Assembly: GCA_964352985.1 (NCBI GenBank)
Contig: CAYGUK010000093.1
Location: 1-16,043 of the forward strand
Reading direction: 5' to 3'
DNA from: CAYGUK01 sp964352985
Lineage (GTDB): Bacteria > Pseudomonadota > Gammaproteobacteria > JAHCLG01
DNA length: 16,043 nucleotides
The position numbers were made by a program, and so were the translations under genes. Below, piece after piece: positions 1 to 7,081 of the stretch (position 1 is its first letter; every line of letters starts with the position of its first letter). The notes below the pieces were generated by a model. It was given only the letters and a program-made list of their open reading frames with translations, was not told the DNA's origin and ran no database searches.

Positions 1-502
1 GAATATCCACTTTATTTTGATAATGAACTTGAGATTCAACTACAGCTCTCCCATATTGAACATAGTCACCTGTATCGCTCAATCTCACTAAACTTTTAGT
101 TTGTGCTGAAGATTCCGATTCATTAGGTGCTGAAATTAGTAAGTCTTGTCTAAGTATTGCAAACTTCCCAATGACTTCAAAAATTAGAGAATCAAAACCA
201 GGAATTAAATTAGTCGTGAAAAATTCATATACTTGATTAATGATATGATTAAATAGTTTCATTTCATGATCTGTAAAAACAGGAACAATAAAGTGAAGTT
301 TTTCAGAAACATTGCTAGCATCAAAAACAGATTCATCATCATCACACTCAAATCCGTATTTCACTTTAATACATTCTAATCCAATTGCCTTAGCAAATTT
401 TTGTATTTCTGCTAAATAACATGGCTTATTAATGTCGGGGATCATTATTGCTTGGTTAAATGCATTAGCTAAATTTTGCCGTAATTTATCAATATCTTTC
501 AT
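1..502 (-). CDS. Hypothetical protein, C-terminally cut by window edge; tandem paralog of the 614-1150 gene
   Basis: The minus-strand frame opens with ATG at 502 and stays open for 167 codons to the left edge, so the C-terminus lies outside the window. The start is supported by an AGGGA ribosome site seven bases upstream. I do not recognise the family. The protein is soluble-looking, with the landmarks LANAFNQAI, AIGLECIKV, LHFIVPV, FDSLIFEVIGKFA and YVQYGRAVVESQ. The next gene upstream (614-1150) shows matching blocks in the same order and spacing, so the two arose by duplication. No membrane segment, signal peptide or catalytic motif was seen. That it is a real gene is well supported; its function is unknown. 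Confidence 0.8.
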   Translation of the reverse strand, partial: MKDIDKLRQNLANAFNQAIMIPDINKPCYLAEIQKFAKAIGLECIKVKYGFECDDDESVFDASNVSEKLHFIVPVFTDHEMKLFNHIINQVYEFFTTNLIPGFDSLIFEVIGKFAILRQDLLISAPNESESSAQTKSLVRLSDTGDYVQYGRAVVESQVHYQNKVDI

Positions 503-533
503 TTTTTTCCCTAATTCTTATTATAGTTTAACC

Positions 534-563
534 TAACTATTCAGCATAAATACTGAATAGTTA
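534..563. repeat. Perfect hairpin repeat, copy 1
   Basis: TAACTATTCAG and its exact reverse complement CTGAATAGTTA flank an 8-base loop (CATAAATA). The hairpin lies between the two tandem minus-strand paralogs. Its left arm and the first loop bases (TAACTATTCAGCATAAAT) recur exactly at 11291-11308. Both copies are followed on the plus side by T-rich DNA containing GTTTCT and then CCAATT, so they look like copies of one dispersed element, not two chance terminators. On the minus strand, the direction of the flanking genes, no clean T-run follows, so a terminator role here is uncertain. Confidence 0.7.
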
Positions 564-613
564 AAGTTTAACAACATGTTTAAATTTTTCTGTTTCTTTC
601 CAATTATTCCAAT

Positions 614-1150
614 TTAAGGTTTCAACCTTAAGTGAGTCTCATCGTTCAGTTTTAATTCAGCTTCTAATTGAAGTTGAAAATCAGTTTGTGATTCTACAAT
701 ATATCGACCAAATTGTTCATAGTTCTCTGTTTCTATCAATTGAAGTGTCATATTATATTCCATATCATGATCATATTCTGTGGTTGGTGCGATGAGTAAT
801 TCTCTACGATGCGCTGCAAATAACCCAATCAAGGAATAAAACTTAGCATCAAACTTAGAAATTGAATGACAAATAAAAAAACTAAATGCCGCACTTAAGA
901 TGTCCTTCAGTATTTGTGTTTCATCAAATTCCTGAAGCGGTACGATAAAATGTTTTCTCTTGATAGTGTTATCTAAATCAATCGTTCTTCTATCTTTTTT
1001 ATATTTAATGCGATCAATCACATCTATACACGTTAATCCTATTGCACATCCAAATTCAATGAATTCTTCGTTTTCTTGAATAGAGGGATTTATAATGACC
1101 GAGTTAAATAACTTAGCTAGCATTCTTAGTAGCATTTCAATTTTAAACAT
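614..1150 (-). CDS. Hypothetical protein, paralog of the neighbouring 1-502 gene
   Basis: 178 residues, complete. The ATG at 1150 has no clear ribosome site, but the paralog's N-terminus aligns with this start: LAKLFNSVI at residues 11-19 matches LANAFNQAI at the same distance from the start. Other shared blocks are AIGLTCIDV (36-44), HFIVP (67-71), the FD..F..LIG.FA..R.ELLIAP region (100-122) and YEQFGRYIVESQ (144-155). The C-terminal tail is charged. No membrane segment or known catalytic motif is visible. It is separated from the downstream paralog by 111 bp carrying a hairpin repeat. A lineage-specific family expanded by tandem duplication is the best reading; function is unknown. Confidence 0.8.
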   Translation of the reverse strand: MFKIEMLLRMLAKLFNSVIINPSIQENEEFIEFGCAIGLTCIDVIDRIKYKKDRRTIDLDNTIKRKHFIVPLQEFDETQILKDILSAAFSFFICHSISKFDAKFYSLIGLFAAHRRELLIAPTTEYDHDMEYNMTLQLIETENYEQFGRYIVESQTDFQLQLEAELKLNDETHLRLKP

Positions 1151-1363
1151 GTTTATTTTACAATTTTAATTATTTATTGCGATTATATTTGAAGATTTTG
1201 GTTGTATGGATTGAAATAATGAAAAACATTATTGTAAAAATAACAAATATCGGTTAGTGAAATATTCAAGGATAAATAAATTTTAAAATCTTAATTGTTT
1301 TTTAATTTTAAAGAATGGGATTAATTTTACTTAAGTTTGAATAATCTATACGGATATTACTGC
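1151..1363. other. AT-rich divergent intergenic region
   Basis: This is the space between the minus-strand gene ending at 1150 and the plus-strand lyase gene. It is very AT-rich, with no open frame or strong inverted repeat. It should hold the promoter of the minus-strand gene, but I could not pick out a convincing -35/-10 pair on that strand. Confidence 0.5.
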
Positions 1364-1391
1364 TTGAATTAAATCCCAAAATAGTTATAAT
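1364..1391 (+). promoter_or_regulatory. Sigma70-type promoter of the lyase gene
   Basis: A TTGAAT -35 box (1364-1369) and a perfect TATAAT -10 box (1386-1391) are separated by 16 bases. The -10 box ends 31 bases before the chosen start at 1423, a normal leader length. No operator-like palindrome overlaps it. Confidence 0.65.
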
Positions 1392-1422
1392 TTTACCAGC
1401 TTAATAATTAAGGATGATAAGA

Positions 1423-3276
1423 ATGTTCCAAGCAATGACTGCTAGTTTTTATGATTTAGCTTCTAGTATCTCTTCAGAATATGCCTTGCCTTTTTTAACC
1501 CAATTATCAGAAAACACCTTACCCTATTTCGAATCTGCAGCTGATACGATTGGTGTAGAGTCTGATCAAGGTGTTTTCCTTATGCAAGTTTTGGCAGCGT
1601 GTTGGTTAGCGCCAAAATTATTTTCACTGACACATCGTGTATTATATAAAGGCCCACAAAAATTTTTAGTTGATTTAAATCACCATGGAATGTTAAAAGC
1701 CACAAAAAATCTTGTTGATTTCACACCATCGCCAGCACAAAAACAACAAATCATCGATCAAATTTTCGATGTGGCTATGTGGATCCCCGGTGTGGAAAGA
1801 GCGTTTAACTATTATACGCCCGTGTTACTTCTGAAATTGCTACCAGGTAAAGAAGTATTAGTCGATAAAGAACATTCGACTCCTGATAATTTAGTGATTT
1901 CAGGTGCTATTTATGCAACCCAAGAAACGCGAGAAAAAACAGCTAAAGCATTACATGAAACCGCCACCACATCAACCTACGAAAATCCAATGCATGGCTC
2001 GCAATTTCCAGTTGCCTTAGCTCGTCAAAATGAATTAGCCGATAAATTTAAAAAACGTTTTGCGCCACCTGAAATGCAAGATGATATCCATTTTATGACA
2101 ACAACGGGTGGCAGTATGAGTATTATGAATGCGATGTCCACTTATATTACTCTTTGTCGAAGACAACATCGTAGTAGTTTTTTTACAACCGTTTCAAGAA
2201 CTTTATTTGGTGCCAGTGAATTTACACCCATTATTTTGGTTTCTAAATTTCGTCATCCTGCTTATGATAAAGCAGCCAAAGTTTTTAATGCTAAAATTGT
2301 CGAGGTTGATTGTGATCCCAAAACTGGCGCCATGTTAGCAAGTGGTATTGAAAAAGCGATCATCGAACATGGTCGCGCGAATATTGCCTGTATTGTTACA
2401 TCCAATCCTAATTATGCAAATGGGGTTTCAGATCCCATTCCACAAATTGCTGGCATTGCAGATGATAATGACATTCCCTGTCATGTCGATTCATGTTTAG
2501 GTGGTCCTGTGACAGCTTTTGATCCTGATAAAAGATTTCATGTCGATTTTGCAACAAGAGGTGTTACAAGTATTTCACTTGATCCTCATAAAGGTTTAGA
2601 AACGATTAAAGGATTATCCGTTTTATTGAAAAAGCGAAAATATGTCAGTGACGGCGTTCATGCTTATTTAAGTCATCCTTGTGGTGCCTATATTACCCCA
2701 GGATTAAGAGGATCAACATCGGCTTTCGAAACAGATTCAGCCTCAGCACAAATGGAAGTTCTAGGCGATAAATATTACGAAGCATCAGCAAAAGCAACCA
2801 TTGAATTAACCCAACAATTAGCACAAACAATCAATGAACAAGTACCTGGAATAAAAATCATTGGAAATACTGACGAATTAATTAATGTCTTTGCATTTGA
2901 AATCGACCACGATTATTGGAAAGCATTAAATCAAAGACCACCAAATATTCATGTTATCGCCGAAAAATTAACAGCCGCCAGCCAAGCACCAATCAATGGC
3001 CATTATGATTATGTCTTTAATTGGATTGATGGCGCTTATCATCTGTGTATCACGCCAAGAATATTAGACCAAAATAAAAACCAGCCGCTTGCTGCTGATT
3101 TAACAAATGCGTTAAAACGAATAATTGAAACAACTCATCCTACTGAAAAACCAGTGGGTAGAGCAAAATCCTACGGCTATTTAAATGTAGGTCCACTCCC
3201 CTTGCCCACACGAGTGCAAGAAATTATTGGCGGACGTTTCGAAGAAAATAAAGAATTAGTCAGATTTCGTCACTAA
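1423..3276 (+). CDS. Sphingosine-1-phosphate lyase-like PLP-dependent enzyme
   Basis: A 617-residue group II decarboxylase-fold enzyme. Known family members cleave sphingosine-1-phosphate to hexadecenal and phosphoethanolamine, and Legionella secretes one that perturbs host sphingolipids and autophagy. Family blocks appear in order: SGAIY and NPMH (about 160-191), TTTGGSMSI (226-234), HPAYDKAAKVF (278-288), TSNPNYANG (326-334), HVDSCLGG (354-361), SISLDPHKG with the Schiff-base lysine at 390, GLRGS (427-431) and a C-terminal YGYLN region. A hydrophobic stretch at about 50-69 sits where the eukaryotic enzyme has its membrane anchor. ATG 1423 is preferred over ATG 1414 because AAGGA lies eight bases before it but abuts 1414. 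Odd point: the usual HKYGYAPKG is HKGLETIKG here, so the exact substrate is unsure. Family is confident; substrate and secretion are inferred. Confidence 0.85.
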   Translation: MFQAMTASFYDLASSISSEYALPFLTQLSENTLPYFESAADTIGVESDQGVFLMQVLAACWLAPKLFSLTHRVLYKGPQKFLVDLNHHGMLKATKNLVDFTPSPAQKQQIIDQIFDVAMWIPGVERAFNYYTPVLLLKLLPGKEVLVDKEHSTPDNLVISGAIYATQETREKTAKALHETATTSTYENPMHGSQFPVALARQNELADKFKKRFAPPEMQDDIHFMTTTGGSMSIMNAMSTYITLCRRQHRSSFFTTVSRTLFGASEFTPIILVSKFRHPAYDKAAKVFNAKIVEVDCDPKTGAMLASGIEKAIIEHGRANIACIVTSNPNYANGVSDPIPQIAGIADDNDIPCHVDSCLGGPVTAFDPDKRFHVDFATRGVTSISLDPHKGLETIKGLSVLLKKRKYVSDGVHAYLSHPCGAYITPGLRGSTSAFETDSASAQMEVLGDKYYEASAKATIELTQQLAQTINEQVPGIKIIGNTDELINVFAFEIDHDYWKALNQRPPNIHVIAEKLTAASQAPINGHYDYVFNWIDGAYHLCITPRILDQNKNQPLAADLTNALKRIIETTHPTEKPVGRAKSYGYLNVGPLPLPTRVQEIIGGRFEENKELVRFRH

Positions 3277-3522
3277 GAATTTCATTTTGTAAAACCAATA
3301 TTAGCAAAAAGATAAAAGGGTTTATTAATTAATACTACGACCCTCGGGTTCAATGTTATTACAAAATAAATTACAAACATTTTCAATTTCTGAAAATCTG
3401 TAGGATAATAAAACCCTGTTACTTTATTAACTTTTTTACTTAAGTAAACTTATTAAGAAAAGTTAAATTCAGGGATTATTGTGAATTTTTTCTTAAGCAT
3501 TTCTTTAATAACTCAGATATAA
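3277..3522. other. Intergenic, AT-rich with nested inverted repeats
   Basis: No gene is visible. The segment holds a long-range inverted repeat (AGGGTTTATTA near 3316 against TAATAAAACCCT near 3407) and the palindrome described at 3427-3466. No hairpin with a clean T-run was found after the lyase stop, so its terminator is not identified. Confidence 0.45.
3427..3466. repeat. Nested palindromes upstream of the 3584 gene
   Basis: TTAACTTTT (3427-3435) pairs exactly with AAAAGTTAA (3458-3466). Between them lies the perfect 12-bp palindrome TTACTTAAGTAA (3436-3447). There is no T-run behind it. It lies about 50 bases upstream of the TATAAT boxes of the next gene, so a regulator-binding site or a weak terminator is possible. 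The low complexity of the DNA limits confidence. Confidence 0.4.
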
Positions 3523-3551
3523 TATACAATAACATATTAGCTTGATATAAT
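3523..3551 (+). promoter_or_regulatory. Likely promoter of the 3584 gene
   Basis: TATAAT at 3546-3551 has TATACA 17 bases upstream (3523-3528), a 4/6 match to TTGACA. A second TATAAT lies at 3518-3523, within a repeated GATATAATAT motif, so two overlapping start signals are possible. Confidence 0.45.
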
Positions 3552-3583
3552 ATGCTTAATTAAAATAAGAAAGGTAGGTGAAT

Positions 3584-4543
3584 ATGCCATTCTCTGAAGA
3601 TATTTTCACACTCATCGCTATCGCTAAAATCACCACTCCAGATGAAGTTTTACCGTTAAAAAGAGAGGAAGGAGTAAGCGATGAAAACTATATCCAACAA
3701 CTCACTGATTATTTATTGTCAAAGTGCCAAACATTTAGCAAAATAATCGCCGAGAAACTGGCAGAAGTAGAAGGTGATCGTTGGAAACACCCCGCCTTTC
3801 AACCTTACTCATATCACTTGCTAAGTATAGCGACTAAAAGTTTACAAGCTCAACAACAATTAAAACAACATTGTTGTACTATCGTTTTTTTCAAGCAACA
3901 AAAAACACTAAAAAATTGGCAAGCATTTTTGCAAACTGCTCAAATTGAAATTGATCAAGATGATAGTCCATTACTTCAAGCTGTAGTAAAGCAATCCCCT
4001 ATTTTACAGCACTATGCTAGAAGTTTTAAAGAAAGCATATTGGCCTATGGTGAACAACAACAAATTTTAGCACTACCAAAGCCCTCGAATTATTTATTAT
4101 ATCAAATTCAACATTATCAACGATTATTTATTCTATGTATTGGTTTTATCAATGATACGGCTGCATTAAACACTGAACAAATTGATGATCCGAATATTCA
4201 AGAATATCTCGATATCGCTAGTAAGATATTTCAAACTAACATGCCGCTACAACAAGGCGATCAAAGTTTGAATGCAGCTTGTATCAAATATTTAATAATG
4301 CTCACCGATTTACAACAAGATTGGATGCGTCAACCTGATTATCCTGCGTTTAGTGCTAGCTTAAAATTTTTTGAAGACTTAAAAATTAATATGGATGGAT
4401 TTTTAAATTTTTTAACTCGAGACTATCCTTTCTTACCAGAGGTACTTAATGTTGCTAACACGCTGCCTCATTCTGCGATTAGTGAACATATCTGGCATTT
4501 TGCTCCACCTGCACCGCCTTTAGTTGAATTATCATTAGATTAA
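3584..4543 (+). CDS. Hypothetical alpha-helical protein, glutamine-rich
   Basis: 319 residues from ATG 3584, chosen because AAGG at 3571-3574 is well spaced from it and too close to the in-frame GTG at 3578. I do not recognise the family. The protein looks almost wholly helical, with many Gln and Leu (for example LQAQQQLKQH and YGEQQQIL), isolated hydrophobic patches (LFILCIGFI near 185-195) and a proline-rich end (FAPPAPPLVELSLD). There is no signal peptide and no clear membrane span. It ends 5 bp from the stop of the convergent gene at 4549-5514, which would bring the two transcripts into 3' overlap. A secreted effector is possible from context but not shown. Confidence 0.75.
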   Translation: MPFSEDIFTLIAIAKITTPDEVLPLKREEGVSDENYIQQLTDYLLSKCQTFSKIIAEKLAEVEGDRWKHPAFQPYSYHLLSIATKSLQAQQQLKQHCCTIVFFKQQKTLKNWQAFLQTAQIEIDQDDSPLLQAVVKQSPILQHYARSFKESILAYGEQQQILALPKPSNYLLYQIQHYQRLFILCIGFINDTAALNTEQIDDPNIQEYLDIASKIFQTNMPLQQGDQSLNAACIKYLIMLTDLQQDWMRQPDYPAFSASLKFFEDLKINMDGFLNFLTRDYPFLPEVLNVANTLPHSAISEHIWHFAPPAPPLVELSLD

Positions 4544-4548
4544 ATCAT

Positions 4549-5514
4549 CTACTGTTGTTGCTTTTTCGTTGGAGAAAATCTACTGGGTAATAATTGAGTT
4601 TCATCATCATGCACTTCTTGTTTTATCTTTTGTTCGGCTTCTTCACATTCAACTGTTGTTTCAGGTTCACCATGACGAGTGCGTTTACTTGCTGATTCTT
4701 TAGTGTCACTAGGTTTACTCTTTTTCTTTTGTCTATCAGTGCTGCTTGAACTACTCAACGCTGGTTGTGATAAGCTTGCCATGGTTTGACTATAACTGGA
4801 ATGTTGAAAAACTTGCCCATCTAAATCAAACACACATTTAGTTCTAAGTCGTGCTAAATACGCTCGCGAAATTAAAATTTTTGCTGGTGATTTATCGATA
4901 ATTAATTTTTTTGTAGCTTTATGTTCACTCACTCTATCAACAACTAAGGCTCTTAATTTTTCAACTGCGTATTCATTTGTATCTGGCGAAAGCATGTAAT
5001 GGTATTTCAAATCCTCAATATCCTTTGCACTTAAAATACCTTGCTGTAATATTTCTTCATAACTTAAATCCAGTCGTGCTATTTTAAATAGTACTATTGA
5101 TTTTAATAAAATAACTAAATGTAATTGCTGTTCATAATTATCTAGCTGATTTGCATTGAATATGGGTTTAAGAATAAATTCCTTTAATGCCCATAATAAT
5201 GGTGTGCTTTCTTCTGTGGAAAATGTTATTGCGGAACAAAATACAGCATATTCATGAGAAATAGCATCCGGATTTTGTTCGTTAATCTCTTTTTCAAGCC
5301 TTATTAACTCACCCACAGTCTGTTCAAAATACTCAAACGCTTCGCTGGGTACAAATAGAGTCTTGTATGTTAAATAATTCTCGTGCGTTCTTGTTCGATA
5401 TTCTATAAAAGATCTTGCCAAGTATTGATTAAAGAAAAACGCTAACTCTTGTGAGAAAATGGTGCTAGTTGGAAACATTGATTCGGATAAAAGTGATGAC
5501 TCGAAAGAGAACAT
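4549..5514 (-). CDS. Hypothetical protein with NLS-like basic clusters and acidic C-terminal tail (candidate effector)
   Basis: 321 residues; ATG 5514 is preceded by AAGGA seven bases upstream. Residues 1-230 look helical and match no family I know. From about 237 the character changes: a serine run (SSSSS, 254-258), then two basic clusters, KKKSK (263-267) and KRTR (277-280), nine residues apart, resembling a bipartite eukaryotic nuclear localisation signal. An acidic stretch (289-305, ECEEAEQKIKQEVHDDE) follows, close to the C-terminus, where Legionella and Coxiella Dot/Icm substrates often carry glutamate-rich E-blocks. The last residues are SRFSPTKKQQQ. Such a tail is unusual for a bacterial cytosolic protein. 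Export and nuclear targeting are inference; no secretion genes lie in the window. Confidence 0.78.
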   Translation of the reverse strand: MFSFESSLLSESMFPTSTIFSQELAFFFNQYLARSFIEYRTRTHENYLTYKTLFVPSEAFEYFEQTVGELIRLEKEINEQNPDAISHEYAVFCSAITFSTEESTPLLWALKEFILKPIFNANQLDNYEQQLHLVILLKSIVLFKIARLDLSYEEILQQGILSAKDIEDLKYHYMLSPDTNEYAVEKLRALVVDRVSEHKATKKLIIDKSPAKILISRAYLARLRTKCVFDLDGQVFQHSSYSQTMASLSQPALSSSSSTDRQKKKSKPSDTKESASKRTRHGEPETTVECEEAEQKIKQEVHDDETQLLPSRFSPTKKQQQ

Positions 5515-5538
5515 GTTTTTTTCCTTTATTTTTTAAAA

Positions 5539-5560
5539 GCAGAATAACAAAATTATCTGC
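5539..5560 (-). terminator. Hairpin between the NYN gene and the 5514 gene
   Basis: GCAGAATAA pairs with TTATCTGC (one bulged A) around a CAAAA loop. Read on the minus strand it is followed by CTTTT, so it could end the transcript from the NYN gene at 5673. It also lies only 25 bases before the 5514 start codon, so it may instead fold in that gene's leader. Confidence 0.4.
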
Positions 5561-5672
5561 CTGAAAAAAATGAAATAAACTAATAAACAAAATCAAAATT
5601 ATTAAACATTGTCTTTCTATCTTTTTTCAACTGATAAAGGATTGTATTGCCAGCACCCTTTGCAACAAAAAA

Positions 5673-6149
5673 CTACCTCAACAATATAGATTCATTAATC
5701 GGGATAAATTGATCCGCTGCTGCAATGAGCGAATTTGCCGTTAACTCAGCCACACCATAAACGATGCTTTTAGTATTATATTTTTTCTTAATTGTTGTTA
5801 GTAGTCGGTCAAAATCACCATCACCCGAAGCTAAAATTATGGTATCAACTAATTCTGCCGTTTCCATAATATCGATGGTGATACCAACATCCCAGTCACC
5901 TTTTGCTGAACCATCATTGCGTTGAATAAAGGGTTTTAATTTTACTTGAAAACCGATATCTTTCAGTATTTGCTGAAATCCTGCCTGCTTATTATCTTGC
6001 GGCGAAATAGCATAAGCATTGGCTGCGACTAATGTATTGTTTGAAATGATCTGTCGCCAAAATGCATCATAGTTAAAATGGCAATGAAAGTGTGATTTCA
6101 CGGTGTAATAAATATTTTGCACATCGACAAAAACGGCGACTTTATTCAC
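5673..6149 (-). CDS. NYN domain (LabA/DUF88-type) PIN-like protein
   Basis: 158 residues, a normal length for single-domain members. The NYN fold is related to PIN and FLAP nucleases and places conserved acidic residues around metal ions; family members are known or suspected ribonucleases in RNA processing. Visible marks are FVDVQNI (7-13, with Asp9 and Asn12), GDWDVGITIDIME (84-96, acidic residues at 85, 87 and 93) and the signature SGDGDF (108-113). All key acidic positions look intact. Translation starts at GTG 6149, supported by a strong GAGGAGG site nine bases upstream. It is transcribed alone or with the 4549-5514 gene 158 bp downstream. The family call is firm; the RNA target is unknown. 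Confidence 0.88.
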   Translation of the reverse strand: MNKVAVFVDVQNIYYTVKSHFHCHFNYDAFWRQIISNNTLVAANAYAISPQDNKQAGFQQILKDIGFQVKLKPFIQRNDGSAKGDWDVGITIDIMETAELVDTIILASGDGDFDRLLTTIKKKYNTKSIVYGVAELTANSLIAAADQFIPINESILLR

Positions 6150-6520
6150 TTAGTTTATCCTCCTCTAATTTTAATTCATATCTCGGCAATGTCATAACCG
6201 AGCCATTCTAATATAGAAAATTGATTTCATCATCAACTTTATATTCAAATGTTCGATTTGCATAAACTTGCAATCTGAAACCGTATCAAACAACAAAACG
6301 CAGATAAGTTTAAGAAGTGGTTTATTATAGCATGATAATATATTAATATTTTCACCAGGCTGATTCTTATCTCATTTTTATTTATATATTGTAATTGCCG
6401 TTTTTTTCACAATGATACCGATAAACTGAAGTTTAAGGAACCTATCCATTTCACTTCAAAAAGTAAACTCCAGAGAGGTAAGGGATAGATATTAAACAAA
6501 CTAAATTTGGAATTTAACAT
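6150..6520. other. Divergent intergenic region with possible structured leader
   Basis: This 371-bp gap separates the divergent NYN and thiol-peroxidase-like genes. It has no credible gene. Its right part holds two interlaced 6-bp pairings: TGAAGT (6427-6432) with ACTTCA (6453-6458), and CTATCC (6442-6447) with GGATAG (6483-6488). These would form a pseudoknot or alternative folds in the 6521 leader. Short stems of this kind can occur by chance in AT-rich DNA. Confidence 0.35.
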
Positions 6521-6844
6521 ATGAAAAAATTTTTTATTGCCATCGCGTTAATTTTATTAGCGACAGAAATAAATGCTTTAACCTTAACGTCAGATGTTAA
6601 TGGTCAAGTCATTATCCCGAATCAACAGTTAACTATCGGTGAAAAAGCACCTCAAGTTACGTTGTATAACGGTGATTATAAAAAAGTAAAGATTGGTGGT
6701 GAATTAACGGGGATCACAGCACGTTCTGTCTTTGTGATTAATAAAAAAGGCAAAATTGTTTATAAAGATATTACGCATAATATTGATAAAATGCCTAACA
6801 TGGTAGCTGCCATTGATGCCATTAAAAAAGCCAATGAACAATAA
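6521..6844 (+). CDS. Exported thiol peroxidase-like miniprotein lacking the catalytic core
   Basis: 107 residues with a Sec-type signal peptide (MKKFF followed by a hydrophobic core, likely cut after INA at residue 19). The mature part matches the two ends of thiol peroxidase (Tpx, AhpC/TSA superfamily): GEKAPQVTLYNGDYKKVKIGG (40-60) resembles the Tpx N-terminal strand region, and LTGITARSVFVINKKGKIVY onward (62-107) resembles the Tpx C-terminal part, including the closing acidic/AAI.AIK helix. The middle of about 60 residues that carries the peroxidatic and resolving cysteines is absent, and the protein has no cysteine at all. It therefore cannot be a classical peroxidase. The join is in frame and the ORF is intact with a signal peptide, which suggests either a retained non-catalytic protein or a recent in-frame deletion. 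Confidence 0.75.
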   Translation: MKKFFIAIALILLATEINALTLTSDVNGQVIIPNQQLTIGEKAPQVTLYNGDYKKVKIGGELTGITARSVFVINKKGKIVYKDITHNIDKMPNMVAAIDAIKKANEQ

Positions 6845-6868
6845 ACTATTTTAATAGAAAATATTAAC

Positions 6869-6903
6869 ACTCACCTATTTTTATGAAATATTAATGGGTG
6901 AGT
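6869..6903. terminator. Hairpin after the thiol-peroxidase-like gene
   Basis: ACTCACCTATT pairs with AATGGGTGAGT (10 of 11, the other a wobble). A second small palindrome, AGTCGTTAAACGACT, follows directly at 6901-6915. There is no T-run on the plus side; on the minus strand the DNA after the stem is T-rich. It may separate the convergent 6521 and 7412 genes in either direction. Confidence 0.45.
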
Positions 6904-6937
6904 CGTTAAACGACTATGTTATAAAATTTCCTCTTCA

Positions 6938-7081
6938 CAGGACTTACGCAAAACGAAGATTTTGTTTGTGGTCGAGGCATAATCTGCAGTGAAAAGCGCA
7001 GTGTACGAATGGTACATGAGCATTTGAACGAAGATTATAACGAAGACCACGGACAAAAGCTGAAGTTTTACGTTAGTCCTG
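6938..7081. repeat. 144-bp imperfect palindromic element (MITE-like) running into a gene end
   Basis: The element starts CAGGACTTACGCAAAAC and ends GTTTTACGTTAGTCCTG. The ends match as inverted repeats for about 36 bp (CAGGACT, ACG, AAAAC, TTTTG and GTGGTC all pair), followed inward by ATAATCT/AGATTAT and a centre near GTACGAATGGTAC. The whole element could fold into one long hairpin. It has no coding capacity. Its right end contains the TAA stop (7068-7070) and the last codons of the YbjQ-like gene. Size, termini and lack of a gene fit a small non-autonomous mobile element or palindromic repeat; other copies in the genome would settle this. Confidence 0.75.

Noticed and set aside
2129..2338. 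Open frame within the lyase gene
   Set aside because: It overlaps a strongly supported enzyme gene in another frame and has no ribosome site or family resemblance.
3340..3360. GGGTTCAA resembling a tRNA T-arm
   Set aside because: The surrounding bases do not form acceptor, D or anticodon stems.
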